Assembly (NCBI RefSeq): GCF_014076845.1 | Contig: NZ_JACGUT010000028.1 | Span: 62,001 to 126,000 of the forward strand | Origin: Colwellia sp. MB3u-41 | GTDB lineage: Bacteria > Pseudomonadota > Gammaproteobacteria > Enterobacterales > Alteromonadaceae | Direction: 5' to 3' | Length of the DNA: 64,000 bases | Shown: positions 28,926-38,014 of the stretch, piece by piece | Layout: each line of letters begins with the position of its first letter | Position numbering within the stretch: the first letter of the stretch is position 1 | Made by a program: the position numbers and the translations under genes | Notes under the pieces: model-generated | Told to the model about the DNA's origin: nothing | The model's input: the letters and a program-made list of their open reading frames with translations, nothing else | The model's database searches: none

Positions 28926-29963
28926 ATGCTAGATATTAACATATTACCCAACATTGACTTACCTCAATCGATGCGAGCCATTGAGCTAGCAGAGCCAGAC
29001 GAACAGATTAGTTTATCTGACGTGCGCTTGCCTGTGCCTGAATGTAGCGAACACGAACTGTTAGTCAAGGTTGAATATGTCGGTCTAAACCCTATTGATG
29101 CTCACTTTGCTAAATCTGGATTTTCTAAATGGCAATATCCACATATACTCGGTTTAGATGCAGTTGGCACGGTAGTTCAAGCTAAAAAAGGCTTATTTCC
29201 CAATATAGGTGACCGTGTAATGTGGCATGCCAATATTGGAGAGCAAGGTGTACTTAGTGATTATGCCAAAGTGCCAAATTTTGCCGTTTCTGTTGTGCCT
29301 GAAAATGTCACAGCAAGTGAAGCGGCAACATTACCTTGTGCCGGAATGACCGCTTTAATCGCATTAGAGAAATTACAAATAGTACAAGGAGATACTATTT
29401 TAATTGAGGCTGGCGCGGGAGCCGTTGGGCAATTTGCTATTCAATTTGCTAAACAGCGCGGTGCTGATGTATTTACAACCGCTTCTAAGCATAATCACAA
29501 GTTAGTGAAAAAACTTGGAGCGGATGCCATATTTGATTATCACGACACAAAACTCTGTGAGAAAATTCGCCGAGAATTAGGGCCTCAAGGTTTTGATGCG
29601 GTACTTGACTCTATTGGTGGTGATTCAACAATACGTAATATTGAACTGATGCGTTTCTGTGGTCGTATTGCCTGCTTAAGACCTTTGCCTAATTTTGATC
29701 AAGAGCTGATGTTTAGAAAAGCGCCAAATATTGGCATTGTTTCTTTAGCAGGAGCTTGGTTAGCTAATAGCTTGTGTGCGCAACAAAGAATGAGCTTTAT
29801 GAGTAATCAATTACTTGAAGGCTTGTCAAAAGGTACGCTTAGCGTGCCTAATGTGACCTTGATTGAATTTACTGCTCAGGATGTTTCTCGTGCTTTACAT
29901 ACGCAGATAAACGGTAATTTCACAGGAAAACAAGTCGTAAAAATAAGTGAACCTACACGTTAA
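28926..29963 (+). CDS. Zinc-type alcohol dehydrogenase / quinone oxidoreductase family protein
   Basis: A 345-residue medium-chain dehydrogenase: GroES-like N-terminal half (VEYVGLNPIDAHFAKSGF, HILGLDAVGTVVQAKKGLFP) and a Rossmann half (ILIEAGAGAVGQFAIQFAKQ, DAIFDYHD). It lacks the catalytic-zinc Cys/His set, so it belongs with the quinone-oxidoreductase-like NADPH enzymes. The ATG at 28926 is 15 bases after the outer-membrane factor stop; an earlier in-frame start at 28884 would overlap that gene. It is probably cotranscribed with the pump and may reduce a pump substrate. Confidence 0.85.
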   Translation: MLDINILPNIDLPQSMRAIELAEPDEQISLSDVRLPVPECSEHELLVKVEYVGLNPIDAHFAKSGFSKWQYPHILGLDAVGTVVQAKKGLFPNIGDRVMWHANIGEQGVLSDYAKVPNFAVSVVPENVTASEAATLPCAGMTALIALEKLQIVQGDTILIEAGAGAVGQFAIQFAKQRGADVFTTASKHNHKLVKKLGADAIFDYHDTKLCEKIRRELGPQGFDAVLDSIGGDSTIRNIELMRFCGRIACLRPLPNFDQELMFRKAPNIGIVSLAGAWLANSLCAQQRMSFMSNQLLEGLSKGTLSVPNVTLIEFTAQDVSRALHTQINGNFTGKQVVKISEPTR

Positions 29964-30061
29964 AATGTTACTATTGTAACAGTCCACCTTACTAAAATTA
30001 ACGCTATCAGTCGCTCCTCACTCTTAATAACTATATACAAACTTACCCATCACTAAAAATG

Positions 30062-30091
30062 AGACTTAACGTAAATTGTTAAGTCTTTTTT
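30062..30091 (+). terminator. Rho-independent terminator of the pump operon
   Basis: A perfect 9-base stem (AGACTTAAC and GTTAAGTCT) with a 7-base loop and a run of T residues immediately after. It stands about 100 bases after the dehydrogenase stop. Confidence 0.9.
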
Positions 30092-30267
30092 ACGTAAATC
30101 AATCGACTTCTCAGTAGCTATATCACCCGTCAAATCCTTCTTCTGGCCTTGCGATGAAACTAACAATAAATATCGAAAAAACAACTTATTCTGAAGATAT
30201 CATGGTTAAATAAACATTCCCCAATGTAGATTTTGTGTATAAGAGCACATTAGGCTATATTCGTTAA

Positions 30268-33156
30268 ATGATGAAAATACATTCAAATTACCAAAAACAA
30301 ATAAATAGCGCTATAAAGACGGTATTGTTCTTTGTTATTATTTTTGTCCTAAGCTTATTTTCTCCCATATTCTATGAAATGAAAGGCATTGTTAGTTATC
30401 CCCCCCTTCATACACTTTTTGAGTTTTTATCAATCGTTATATCAGCAATGATTTTTGGTACCGCTTGGGTTCATATTGCTGACAATAAAAACCTGCGTAA
30501 TTACATTATCCTTGCCTGTTCTTTTCTTGGTGTAGCGATACTTGATTTCTTTCATGTGTTCTCTTTTCCTAATATGCCTGCGTTAATTACGCCAAGTGGT
30601 CCAGAAAAAACTATTAATTTTTGGCTAATGGCTCGCTACTTTTCAGCCTTCAGCTTATTACTTGTTTCGTTACTTTCATGGCGAAATATTGCAACAAGGT
30701 TAATGCATTGGTCGATATTAGGTTGTACTTTATCGCTAGTCGTCATCCTCGTGATTATTGGGTTATTTTTTCCATCATTAATCCCCAGTACCTATATTGA
30801 AGGACAAGGACTTACCCCCTTCAAAGTCATGAGTGAATATACTCTTTTCGGACTTTATTTAACGGTTGGTCTCCGCCTTTTTTATTTAATGCGAACTAAC
30901 CAGCCTTATGATGTTGTTAATTTATTTACCGCCGTGTGTTTAATGGCAATGAGTGAGCTCTTTTTCACACTTTATACTGACGTGACTGATGTATTTAATT
31001 TTTTAGGACACAATTATAAAATTTTTGCTTACTTTTATATCTATAAAAGTATCTTTGTCGCTAGTATTATACAGCCCTATGAGGAATTGTCGAAGTCGCG
31101 AAATTTATTAAGTACTATCATTGAAGCTATACCAACAAGAGTTTTTTGGAAAGATAAAAACTCTTGTTATCTCGGCTGTAATACAAAATTTGCGCGCGAT
31201 GCCGGAATAAAAACCCCCAATGAAATAATCAATAAATCTGATCATGAGCTTGCTTGGCATGACCTCGCGGCAAAATATCAATCGGACGATCAACATGTGA
31301 TTGACACCGGTAAAGCAAAACTGAACTACGAAGAGAATCAATTAACCCCTGCCGGTGATCATATCTGGCTACGCACCTCTAAAACGCCAATACATGACGA
31401 AGACAACTGTATTATTGGCATGGTTGGTATCTATGACGACATTACCGATTGGCATCATTATCAAGAAAAAATTCAACTCGCCGCAAGCGTATTTACACAC
31501 GCCCGAGAGAACATCATTATTACCGATACCGTAGGGTTTATTGTTGATGTAAATGATACCTTCACGACAACAACAGGTTATAGCCATGAAGAGGCCATTG
31601 GACAAAATCCTCGCATGCTTAAATCAGGTCGACAATCGCCTGATTTTTATATCAACATGTGGCAAGCGCTTACCGGAGACGGTTATTGGTACGGCGAGCT
31701 GTGGAATCGTCGTAAAAGTGGCGAAGTCTATGCTGAAATGAAAACCATTAGTGCGGTATACGACGAACATGGTGTCACAACGCATTATGTTTCTTTAGGT
31801 AGCGATATTACTCCAATGAAAAAATATCAAAATCAAATAGAACATATTGCGCATTATGATTTACTCACTGATTTACCCAATCGCGCCTTGTTAGCTGACC
31901 GGTTATCTCAAGCCATGTTGCAGTGTAAACGACATGCACAGTCCCTCGCCGTTGTCTTTATAGATTTAGACGGATTTAAACGTGTTAATGATGTTTATGG
32001 TCATGATATAGGTGATGAACTTTTGATTGCCCTTTCTGCTCTTATGAAAGAGGCATTACGAGAAGGTGATAGCTTAGCACGCATTGGTGGCGATGAATTT
32101 GTAGCTGTATTAGCAGACTTATCAGTTGTTGAAGATTGTGAACCTATATTAGAGCGTTTACTATTAGCAGCATCAGAGCCGGTAAAAATTAGCGATCTTA
32201 TATTAACGGTGTCAGCGAGTATTGGTGTAACACTTTACCCACAAGACAATGCTGATGCCGACTTACTAATGCGCCATGCCGACCAAGCCATGTATATCGC
32301 TAAAGAATTAGGTAAAAATCGTTATCATTTATTTGATACCGCTCAAGATGACGCGGTTAAAGTACAACGTGAAAACCTAGAGGCTATTCGTAGCGCATTA
32401 GACAATCAACAATTTGTTCTCTTTTATCAACCCAAGGTTAATATGCGTATAGGTAAAGTCACTGGCACTGAAGCCTTAATTCGCTGGCAGCATCCGGTTC
32501 GAGGTTTATTAAGTCCGATAGATTTTTTACCTTTTATTGAAAATAACCCGATGATGATAGAAATGGGTGAATGGGTTATCGACACCGCACTGACACAAAT
32601 CAGCCAGTGGCAAAAAATGGGACTGAGTCTTACGGTCAGTACCAGCGTAAACATTGCCGCAGTGCAATTACAGCAACCAAACTTTACCAAAAGACTAACC
32701 GCCTTGTTAGCAGCACATCCTGATGTTGAACCACACTTTTTAGAACTAGAGGTTTTAGAAACAAGTGCCTTAGATAATATAAGTCATATTTTCGCTGTCA
32801 TGAATGATTGCATAGCACTGGGTGTAAGCTTTGCCTTAGATGATTTTGGCACTGGTTATTCATCCCTCAATTACCTTAGACGCTTGCCTGCCAATTTAAT
32901 TAAAATAGATCAAACCTTTGTACGAGACATGTTGATTGATGATGATGATTTAGCAATTGTTGGAGGCGTAATAGCGTTAGCGAAGTCATTCAATCGAGAA
33001 GTAATTGCTGAAGGTGTAGAAACAATTGAACACGGTACTGCTCTGTTGAAAATAGGATGTGAATTGGCGCAAGGTTATGGCATTGCCAAACCGATGCCTG
33101 CTAGTGATATTCCTAAGTGGATTAAAGGTTGGACGCCTGATGTCAGTTGGCAGTAA
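30268..33156 (+). CDS. Membrane MASE3-PAS-PAS-GGDEF-EAL cyclic-di-GMP protein
   Basis: A 962-residue multidomain signalling protein. A MASE3 membrane domain (residues about 20-270, seven hydrophobic segments, with PPLHTLFEFLSIVISAM and DFFHVFSF) is followed by two PAS domains (about 280-395 and 400-525), a GGDEF domain with an intact active site (ARIGGDEFVAVLADL) and an EAL domain with all usual residues (GTEALIRWQHP, ELEVLETSAL, LDDFGTGYSSL, VIAEGVE). Both the cyclase and phosphodiesterase halves look catalytically competent. It stands alone after the pump terminator. Confidence 0.94.
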   Translation: MMKIHSNYQKQINSAIKTVLFFVIIFVLSLFSPIFYEMKGIVSYPPLHTLFEFLSIVISAMIFGTAWVHIADNKNLRNYIILACSFLGVAILDFFHVFSFPNMPALITPSGPEKTINFWLMARYFSAFSLLLVSLLSWRNIATRLMHWSILGCTLSLVVILVIIGLFFPSLIPSTYIEGQGLTPFKVMSEYTLFGLYLTVGLRLFYLMRTNQPYDVVNLFTAVCLMAMSELFFTLYTDVTDVFNFLGHNYKIFAYFYIYKSIFVASIIQPYEELSKSRNLLSTIIEAIPTRVFWKDKNSCYLGCNTKFARDAGIKTPNEIINKSDHELAWHDLAAKYQSDDQHVIDTGKAKLNYEENQLTPAGDHIWLRTSKTPIHDEDNCIIGMVGIYDDITDWHHYQEKIQLAASVFTHARENIIITDTVGFIVDVNDTFTTTTGYSHEEAIGQNPRMLKSGRQSPDFYINMWQALTGDGYWYGELWNRRKSGEVYAEMKTISAVYDEHGVTTHYVSLGSDITPMKKYQNQIEHIAHYDLLTDLPNRALLADRLSQAMLQCKRHAQSLAVVFIDLDGFKRVNDVYGHDIGDELLIALSALMKEALREGDSLARIGGDEFVAVLADLSVVEDCEPILERLLLAASEPVKISDLILTVSASIGVTLYPQDNADADLLMRHADQAMYIAKELGKNRYHLFDTAQDDAVKVQRENLEAIRSALDNQQFVLFYQPKVNMRIGKVTGTEALIRWQHPVRGLLSPIDFLPFIENNPMMIEMGEWVIDTALTQISQWQKMGLSLTVSTSVNIAAVQLQQPNFTKRLTALLAAHPDVEPHFLELEVLETSALDNISHIFAVMNDCIALGVSFALDDFGTGYSSLNYLRRLPANLIKIDQTFVRDMLIDDDDLAIVGGVIALAKSFNREVIAEGVETIEHGTALLKIGCELAQGYGIAKPMPASDIPKWIKGWTPDVSWQ

Positions 33157-33364
33157 TCAATAACCCGGTGAAATAAAGATAAGTAATGCAATAATCTTAA
33201 TCTTATAATAATGATTGCATTATCTTAATAGAGAAAACGTCATCTAAATAATTAACTTAACCCGTTTACATCTGGATATGGGTAAACATAATGAAGAGGT
33301 AAGCATGATGTTGATCTAAATTCTGACCATCACGATGAACAATTTAATCTTTAATCTTTAATCT
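33157..33364. other. Short intergenic region with rimO-like fragment and small repeats
   Basis: This 200-base gap carries a 34-base segment (33268-33301) that matches rimO (39924-39957) at 31 positions in the same orientation, an imperfect hairpin around 33181-33222, a frame fragment HDVDLNSDHHDEQFNL, and the start of a heptamer repeat. It looks like a patch of gene debris. Confidence 0.5.
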
Positions 33365-33370
33365 TTAATC
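33343..33370. repeat. Four tandem TTTAATC heptamers at the merC 3' end
   Basis: Four perfect copies of TTTAATC lie end to end. The merC stop codon (33365-33367) sits inside the last unit, so a slippage event would alter the tail of the protein or the downstream gap. Confidence 0.85.
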
Positions 33371-33757
33371 TTCACAGCGGTGACAAAGGGTGTGTTGCTG
33401 ACACAAGCGGTAATTCCAATAATGACCACCTGCGATAACCGCTGATCCCATCAGAGTAAGTACTTTTTCCCAAAATTCGTTACCTAACGAAATGGCGAGA
33501 ACTAAGAAAATTAGTCCAACGAAGCCAATAAACAGTAATCTATAACGTTTATGTTGCTTACACCCCATAAATAGTGCAAATACACTTGTAGGCAGAACAA
33601 TGAGTACCATCGCAGTATGATACGCTTCATTGTTGAGTTGCAATACCACAAAATTTGGCAGTAACAGCAACAATAACGGCATTACTAAGCAATGAATAGC
33701 GCAAGCGACTGATAGAGTGATTGCCATTTTATCTGTAATATTTTCTATTTTTATCAT
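33365..33757 (-). CDS. MerC domain protein
   Basis: A 130-residue inner-membrane protein with four hydrophobic segments and the MerC-type opening (DKMAITLSVACAIHCLVMPL), including the Cys-x-x-His-Cys pattern in AIHCLVMP. The C-terminus has several Cys and His (LCQQHTLCHRCED). MerC-family proteins in zinc loci are thought to handle metal ions across the inner membrane. It is the last gene of the zinc-linked operon, preceded by a good AGGA ribosome site. Confidence 0.82.
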   Translation of the reverse strand: MIKIENITDKMAITLSVACAIHCLVMPLLLLLLPNFVVLQLNNEAYHTAMVLIVLPTSVFALFMGCKQHKRYRLLFIGFVGLIFLVLAISLGNEFWEKVLTLMGSAVIAGGHYWNYRLCQQHTLCHRCED

Positions 33758-33814
33758 CTTTTAATTTCCTGACCACTATACGGCTCTTTTATAATCAATT
33801 TTTAATACTCATAA

Positions 33815-34450
33815 TCATAGATGTATTATCTTACGTTCTGCGCTTAGTGTTACGACACCTTTTTTTGTGTCTGTTATCCACATCGCACGAATTTCCTTAA
33901 TACCTAAAAATTGATCAAAGGCTAGTACCGTAATAGCTGATAACGTTGCTGTTTCTTCACAGTGATAACGATAATTTGCCACTATTTGGCTATGATTTTG
34001 ATGAGTTGTCTCTTGAATGCGGTGATCATCATGCGATTTTTTTCTATTTTTCGGCTGATGTTCATGCTCATTTTCATGACCTTTTAGTGAACCTGAGACA
34101 TCAATCACGGTATTAATGAGCGAACAACCACCACCTGAAAAATAAAAAAGTGATGAAGTATTGCTCAGTAGTGTTTTAGCATTATTAACAAGCGTAATCT
34201 CTTTTTTGTTGCTTGCTTTGTGCTCAAAACCAAAGAGATTAACCGTTGGAGAAATCAATTGAATATCCAGTATTTCTCCTTCAATCGCCATCGTCATTTC
34301 AGATAAACCATGTACATGAAAATCTAAGGGACTACCATGTTCTTGCTGACTTTTTGCATGAACGAGTTGACCTAATAAAAAAACATTAAATAGTATTATA
34401 TTTAACAAAAAGGATACTAACTTTTGTACTTTGATTTTTAAATTTCCCAT
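33815..34450 (-). CDS. ZrgA-family (DUF2796) periplasmic zinc uptake protein
   Basis: A 211-residue exported protein: signal peptide (FLLNIILFNVFLLGQLVHA), then HGSPLDFHVHGLSEMTMAIE, which opens DUF2796, and a His-rich loop (HENEHEHQ, HDDHRIQETTHQNHSQ) suited to zinc capture. I choose ATG 34450 over two nearby in-frame GTG codons because an AGAG motif lies eight bases before it. This family includes ZrgA, the periplasmic component of a zinc uptake system in Vibrio cholerae. The Zur-like boxes at the locus support that role. Confidence 0.85.
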   Translation of the reverse strand: MGNLKIKVQKLVSFLLNIILFNVFLLGQLVHAKSQQEHGSPLDFHVHGLSEMTMAIEGEILDIQLISPTVNLFGFEHKASNKKEITLVNNAKTLLSNTSSLFYFSGGGCSLINTVIDVSGSLKGHENEHEHQPKNRKKSHDDHRIQETTHQNHSQIVANYRYHCEETATLSAITVLAFDQFLGIKEIRAMWITDTKKGVVTLSAERKIIHL

Positions 34451-34462
34451 CACTAACACTCT

Positions 34463-35167
34463 TTAATTATTAATAAAATCAAGCGTTAATAATAAACGAC
34501 GTTCATTAGTTGAATCTTCTGACTGAACGGGTGAACGATGTACCAAACCGGCACCTTCATTATTATGCCAAAACTCACCTTTGAGTAAGGCAACATCACC
34601 TTTACTCAGTTGACAAATATCATCAGTACGATCAAAAAGACCTGATTGTTCATCTGATTTACCTTGATTTCCCGCACCTAATTTACTGCGGTCAACCAAC
34701 TGATGAGGAAGCCATTCGGTGGCAACACCATGATATGTGGTTACCAGTCGACACGGAATTCGATCAAAATGAAATCTGGGACACATAGCACGATCGAGTG
34801 CCGTTAATCGTAATCCAACTTCTTTGAGATCAAACAAACAGCAAAACATATCAACCAATAGTGTGATGTCTTCGCTCAACATCCTAACAGCGCTTGTCGC
34901 ACCTAACGCATTACAAAGCGTAGCATTGACACTTTTTACGGTAACTGCCTCTGCGATTTTTACTCTTGTACCCGACTTTAAAATATCATTCACAGCCAAG
35001 GCTAGTTCGTCAGGCAATTTACGTTGCCAAATTGCTATATTGATGTCATCTCGATAAATATCAGTAAATACCTCTGGCGTATCACTTTCACTGGCACGTT
35101 TTGTCAGTAACTTAGGTAAGAGGTGGCTTGTTGATTGGCTGTCATTGATCGCTGCTAGTGCACTCAT
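34463..35167 (-). CDS. DUF1826 family protein
   Basis: A 234-residue cytoplasmic protein of DUF1826. The conserved segments [19 protein letters not shown] and [20 protein letters not shown] suggest a cupin or 2-oxoglutarate-oxygenase-like beta fold (His and Asp near the centre), but no activity is established. The family recurs beside CobW GTPases in Zur-regulated clusters. Its ATG overlaps the upstream GTPase stop by four bases, so the pair is translationally coupled. Confidence 0.82.
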   Translation of the reverse strand: MSALAAINDSQSTSHLLPKLLTKRASESDTPEVFTDIYRDDINIAIWQRKLPDELALAVNDILKSGTRVKIAEAVTVKSVNATLCNALGATSAVRMLSEDITLLVDMFCCLFDLKEVGLRLTALDRAMCPRFHFDRIPCRLVTTYHGVATEWLPHQLVDRSKLGAGNQGKSDEQSGLFDRTDDICQLSKGDVALLKGEFWHNNEGAGLVHRSPVQSEDSTNERRLLLTLDFINN

Positions 35168-36372
35168 TCGCTTTCACTCCACTCTGGAAACGGATCACTG
35201 AGTGTTGCCCAGTAATTTTGTCCTTTCAGTAATTCATCATCTGACAACAGGCATTCATTGAGTGCACGAGTCATCGCCACTTGATCAAGTTGCTGACCAA
35301 TAAATACTAATTCTTGACGCATATCACCAAATGGCTCAACCCACTGTTTCTGTATAGCGTTCAATGACTCTTCATCGCTAGGCCAGTCTTTTTTAGGGAC
35401 CGACTTCCAGAACATAGCAGCAAAACCATAATGAGCAATGCCACCCGCTTGATTCCATTGACCTGAAAAATCGGGGCGAGAAGCCAACCAAAAATAGCCT
35501 TTAGAACGAATTAATTTACCAAACTGTTCTGTATCGTGAAGAAAGTGAAAAAATTTCTCTGGATGAAATGGACGACGAGCAAGAAAACTAAAACTACTAA
35601 TACCATATTCTTCGCTTTCAGGAATGTGTTCACCGCGCATTTCCTTCAGCCAGCCCGGCGCGCTGTGGGCACGTTCAAAATTGAACAAACCAGTATTAAG
35701 CACTGCATCAATATCGACTTCGCCTTGAGTAATAGGGGTAATTCTGGCATGGGTATTCAGCGTTTTAAGTATTGCTGTTAGGCGCTTAATATCAGAAGTA
35801 TTAACCAAGTCGATTTTGCTAATCAAGATAACATCGGCGAATTCGACTTGGTCAACGAGTAAATCAGAAACACTACGTTCATCTTCTTCCCCTAACGACT
35901 CCCCTGCTTCTTGTAAGGAAGATGCCTCTTCGTAATCCTTTAAAAAATTTACCGCATCAACAATCGTAACCATCGTATCGAGTGTCGCCACATCTGATAA
36001 TGAAATACCGTCCTCGTCGGAAAACGTAAAGGTTTCGGCTATCGGCAATGGCTCAGAAATACCTGTAGATTCAATAACCAAATAATCAAATCGTCCCTCT
36101 TTTGCTAACTTGGTCACCTCTAGGAGAAGATCTTCACGTAACGTACAACAAATACAACCATTACTCATTTCAACAAGCTTTTCATCGCTACGATTAAGAG
36201 ATACTTCGTTGGCAACTGTCGCAGAATCGATATTAACATCACTCATATCATTAACAATGACAGCCACTTTTTTACCTTGACGATTATTTAAAATATGGCT
36301 TAGTACCGTGGTTTTTCCAGCACCGAGAAAACCCGATAGCACAGTAACCGGCAACTTATTTTTTTGAAGCAT
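35164..36372 (-). CDS. CobW/ZigA-type GTP-dependent zinc chaperone
   Basis: A 402-residue G3E-family GTPase. It shows the Walker A motif [16 protein letters not shown], the metal-binding GCICC (in [15 protein letters not shown]), the [11 protein letters not shown] switch segment, the SKIDL nucleotide-specificity motif, and a C-terminal CobW_C domain ([20 protein letters not shown]). Such proteins insert zinc into client enzymes under starvation. The gene leads the operon and has a Zur-like palindrome 55-80 bases upstream, as in the zinc-starvation clusters of other gammaproteobacteria. Confidence 0.93.
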   Translation of the reverse strand: MLQKNKLPVTVLSGFLGAGKTTVLSHILNNRQGKKVAVIVNDMSDVNIDSATVANEVSLNRSDEKLVEMSNGCICCTLREDLLLEVTKLAKEGRFDYLVIESTGISEPLPIAETFTFSDEDGISLSDVATLDTMVTIVDAVNFLKDYEEASSLQEAGESLGEEDERSVSDLLVDQVEFADVILISKIDLVNTSDIKRLTAILKTLNTHARITPITQGEVDIDAVLNTGLFNFERAHSAPGWLKEMRGEHIPESEEYGISSFSFLARRPFHPEKFFHFLHDTEQFGKLIRSKGYFWLASRPDFSGQWNQAGGIAHYGFAAMFWKSVPKKDWPSDEESLNAIQKQWVEPFGDMRQELVFIGQQLDQVAMTRALNECLLSDDELLKGQNYWATLSDPFPEWSESE

Positions 36373-36426
36373 GAACGCACTCTCTGTTTATATCATTGAG
36401 ATTGACTAGATGAACCATCCAGACAT

Positions 36427-36451
36427 TGTGATATTATGTTATAACATCACA
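36427..36451. promoter_or_regulatory. Zur-box-like palindrome upstream of the CobW operon
   Basis: A 25-base near-palindrome (TGTGATATTA to CATCACA) with a perfect 12-base centre ATGTTATAACAT. It matches the shape of gammaproteobacterial Zur sites. A weaker related site lies at about 36470-36485. Confidence 0.7.
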
Positions 36452-36628
36452 ATAACTTAATAAAGTACTTTTGTGATACCATAACAACAAAAAACTTGAG
36501 TGCTTTATGCTTTATATTCACAAAGTAGCCCTTAACCCAACTAGTGATATTTTAGAGAACCTTAAATATTAATTTTACAATCTTGATTTAATGAGAGATT
36601 GGTATAATTATATAAAGTTCCTGTACCT

Positions 36629-37198
36629 TTAATCTTCGTAAAGATAAGCTTTATTAAGCCGTAGACTATATGCTGATTTTCCTAGCAGGCTGTCTGTTGT
36701 ATCAATACTTAAAGTCCCTTCAAACCAAAACGCATCATATAAAGAGGTTACTTCAATGCCTACTGACGATTTTACAAAAATAATTTGATTTGGCGGTGGT
36801 GGTGGCATATGTAAGCATGCTCCAAAGTAGGGAACAATAAAGAATTGTATTACCCGTTGTTTTTCATCAGTTTCTAATGGCACAACAAATCCTGGAAGTC
36901 GAATACTTTTGCCATCAAATGTCTCTACGACACGCGTTGATTCTAGCGCCTGTTGATACCTTTTAGTTTTTTCATCAATTGGAATAATGTCTTTCAATGC
37001 ATTCATATTATCATTTTCTACTTGATCTTCTATTTCAAATAAAAAATCTGGCGGATTAAGTAATACTGCTAAATCATCGGCTGGAATTAATTCGGTCCAT
37101 TCTATGTCAATATACTGAACCTGTGCATGTACCGTTGCACTAAAGATTAATAGCACTAGCATGAATATTTTTGAGCATAGCAAACGGTGGCTATTCAT
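36629..37198 (-). CDS. DUF3299 exported protein
   Basis: A 189-residue exported protein. I start it at ATG 37198, which gives a clean signal peptide (SKIFMLVLLIFSATVHAQ). The earlier in-frame GTG at 37255 lies within a Zur-like site and would bury the signal under 19 extra residues. Hallmarks are YIDIEWTELIPADDL, SIRLPGFVVPLE and the Pro-rich GACLHMPPPPPNQIIFV, typical of DUF3299. In Vibrio-like zinc systems this family accompanies the ABC transporter encoded divergently here. The molecular role is not known. Confidence 0.82.
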   Translation of the reverse strand: MNSHRLLCSKIFMLVLLIFSATVHAQVQYIDIEWTELIPADDLAVLLNPPDFLFEIEDQVENDNMNALKDIIPIDEKTKRYQQALESTRVVETFDGKSIRLPGFVVPLETDEKQRVIQFFIVPYFGACLHMPPPPPNQIIFVKSSVGIEVTSLYDAFWFEGTLSIDTTDSLLGKSAYSLRLNKAYLYED

Positions 37199-37239
37199 TT
37201 TATTAAAATTAAAAACCTTCTTTCCAAGCCAGATGAATA

Positions 37240-37254
37240 TGTTATAAAGTAACA
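37240..37254. promoter_or_regulatory. Second Zur-like site in the divergent DUF3299/ABC promoter
   Basis: TGTTA-TAAAG-TAACA, an inverted repeat resembling half of a Zur box, centred about 50 bases upstream of DUF3299 and 60 bases upstream of the ABC ATPase. It could allow one zinc signal to control both directions. Confidence 0.5.
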
Positions 37255-37309
37255 CAAAGCATATACAGATAGAAATACTTATACTGTAATTTCCGAAGGT
37301 GAATGGAAC

Positions 37310-38014
37310 TTGTCAACACTTGCTATCAACTTACAAGATATACACTACCGCCATAAAGATACCCCTGCTAATTATGCTGGATTATCTATTGAACAATGGA
37401 AAGTCGGTATCACTGAACGTGTATTCTTATATGGAAACTCTGGTTCAGGGAAAACCACACTTTTAAATTTATTGTGTGGTATTTTAATACCAACGTCAGG
37501 CAGTGTTAATCTATTCGATAACAATATAAGTACGTTGTCAAACAGCCAGCGGGACTTATTTAGAGCAAAAAATATTGGCGTGGTATCTCAAAAATTTAAC
37601 CTTATACCCTACCTGTCTGTACTTAAAAACATTCAGCTCGCAGCCTACTTCGCCAAAAATTCAAGACCTGATGTGAACAATGACGTCAAAACGTTGCTTA
37701 ACGTATTACAGCTACCTAATAATATTATACACAGACAAGTTAACCAATTGAGTGTTGGGCAGCAACAACGTGTGGCAATTGCGCGTGCTCTGATAAATCA
37801 TCCGAGATTATTATTGGTTGATGAACCTACCTCTGCCCTCGATGCCTCAGCAAAAAATGCATTTATGGACCTTCTTATGCAAATCTGTGACAACACTAAA
37901 ATGACGCTTATATTTGTCAGTCATGATACTGCTTTGTCGCATCATTTTGATAGTAGCCTCGACATCACTACATTGAGCAGGACATTAAGTAAAACTGAGG
38001 AAAACATCGCATGA
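37310..38014 (+). CDS. ABC transporter ATPase (MacB/LolD-like), zinc locus
   Basis: A 234-residue ATPase: Walker A GNSGSGKTT, signature QLSVGQQQRVAIARAL, Walker B LLLVDEPTSALD and the switch His in FVSHDT. The start is TTG 37310, preceded by GAAGG at about ten bases; ATG 37303 is out of frame. MacB-type ATPases pair with FtsX-like permeases, and the next gene encodes one. Together with ZrgA and DUF3299 this resembles the ZrgABCDE zinc uptake system, so zinc import or envelope zinc handling is the best inference. Confidence 0.88.
   Translation: MSTLAINLQDIHYRHKDTPANYAGLSIEQWKVGITERVFLYGNSGSGKTTLLNLLCGILIPTSGSVNLFDNNISTLSNSQRDLFRAKNIGVVSQKFNLIPYLSVLKNIQLAAYFAKNSRPDVNNDVKTLLNVLQLPNNIIHRQVNQLSVGQQQRVAIARALINHPRLLLVDEPTSALDASAKNAFMDLLMQICDNTKMTLIFVSHDTALSHHFDSSLDITTLSRTLSKTEENIA

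Noticed and set aside
33343-33370. CRISPR-like repeat
   Set aside because: Four 7-base units directly adjacent without spacers. This is a simple tandem repeat.
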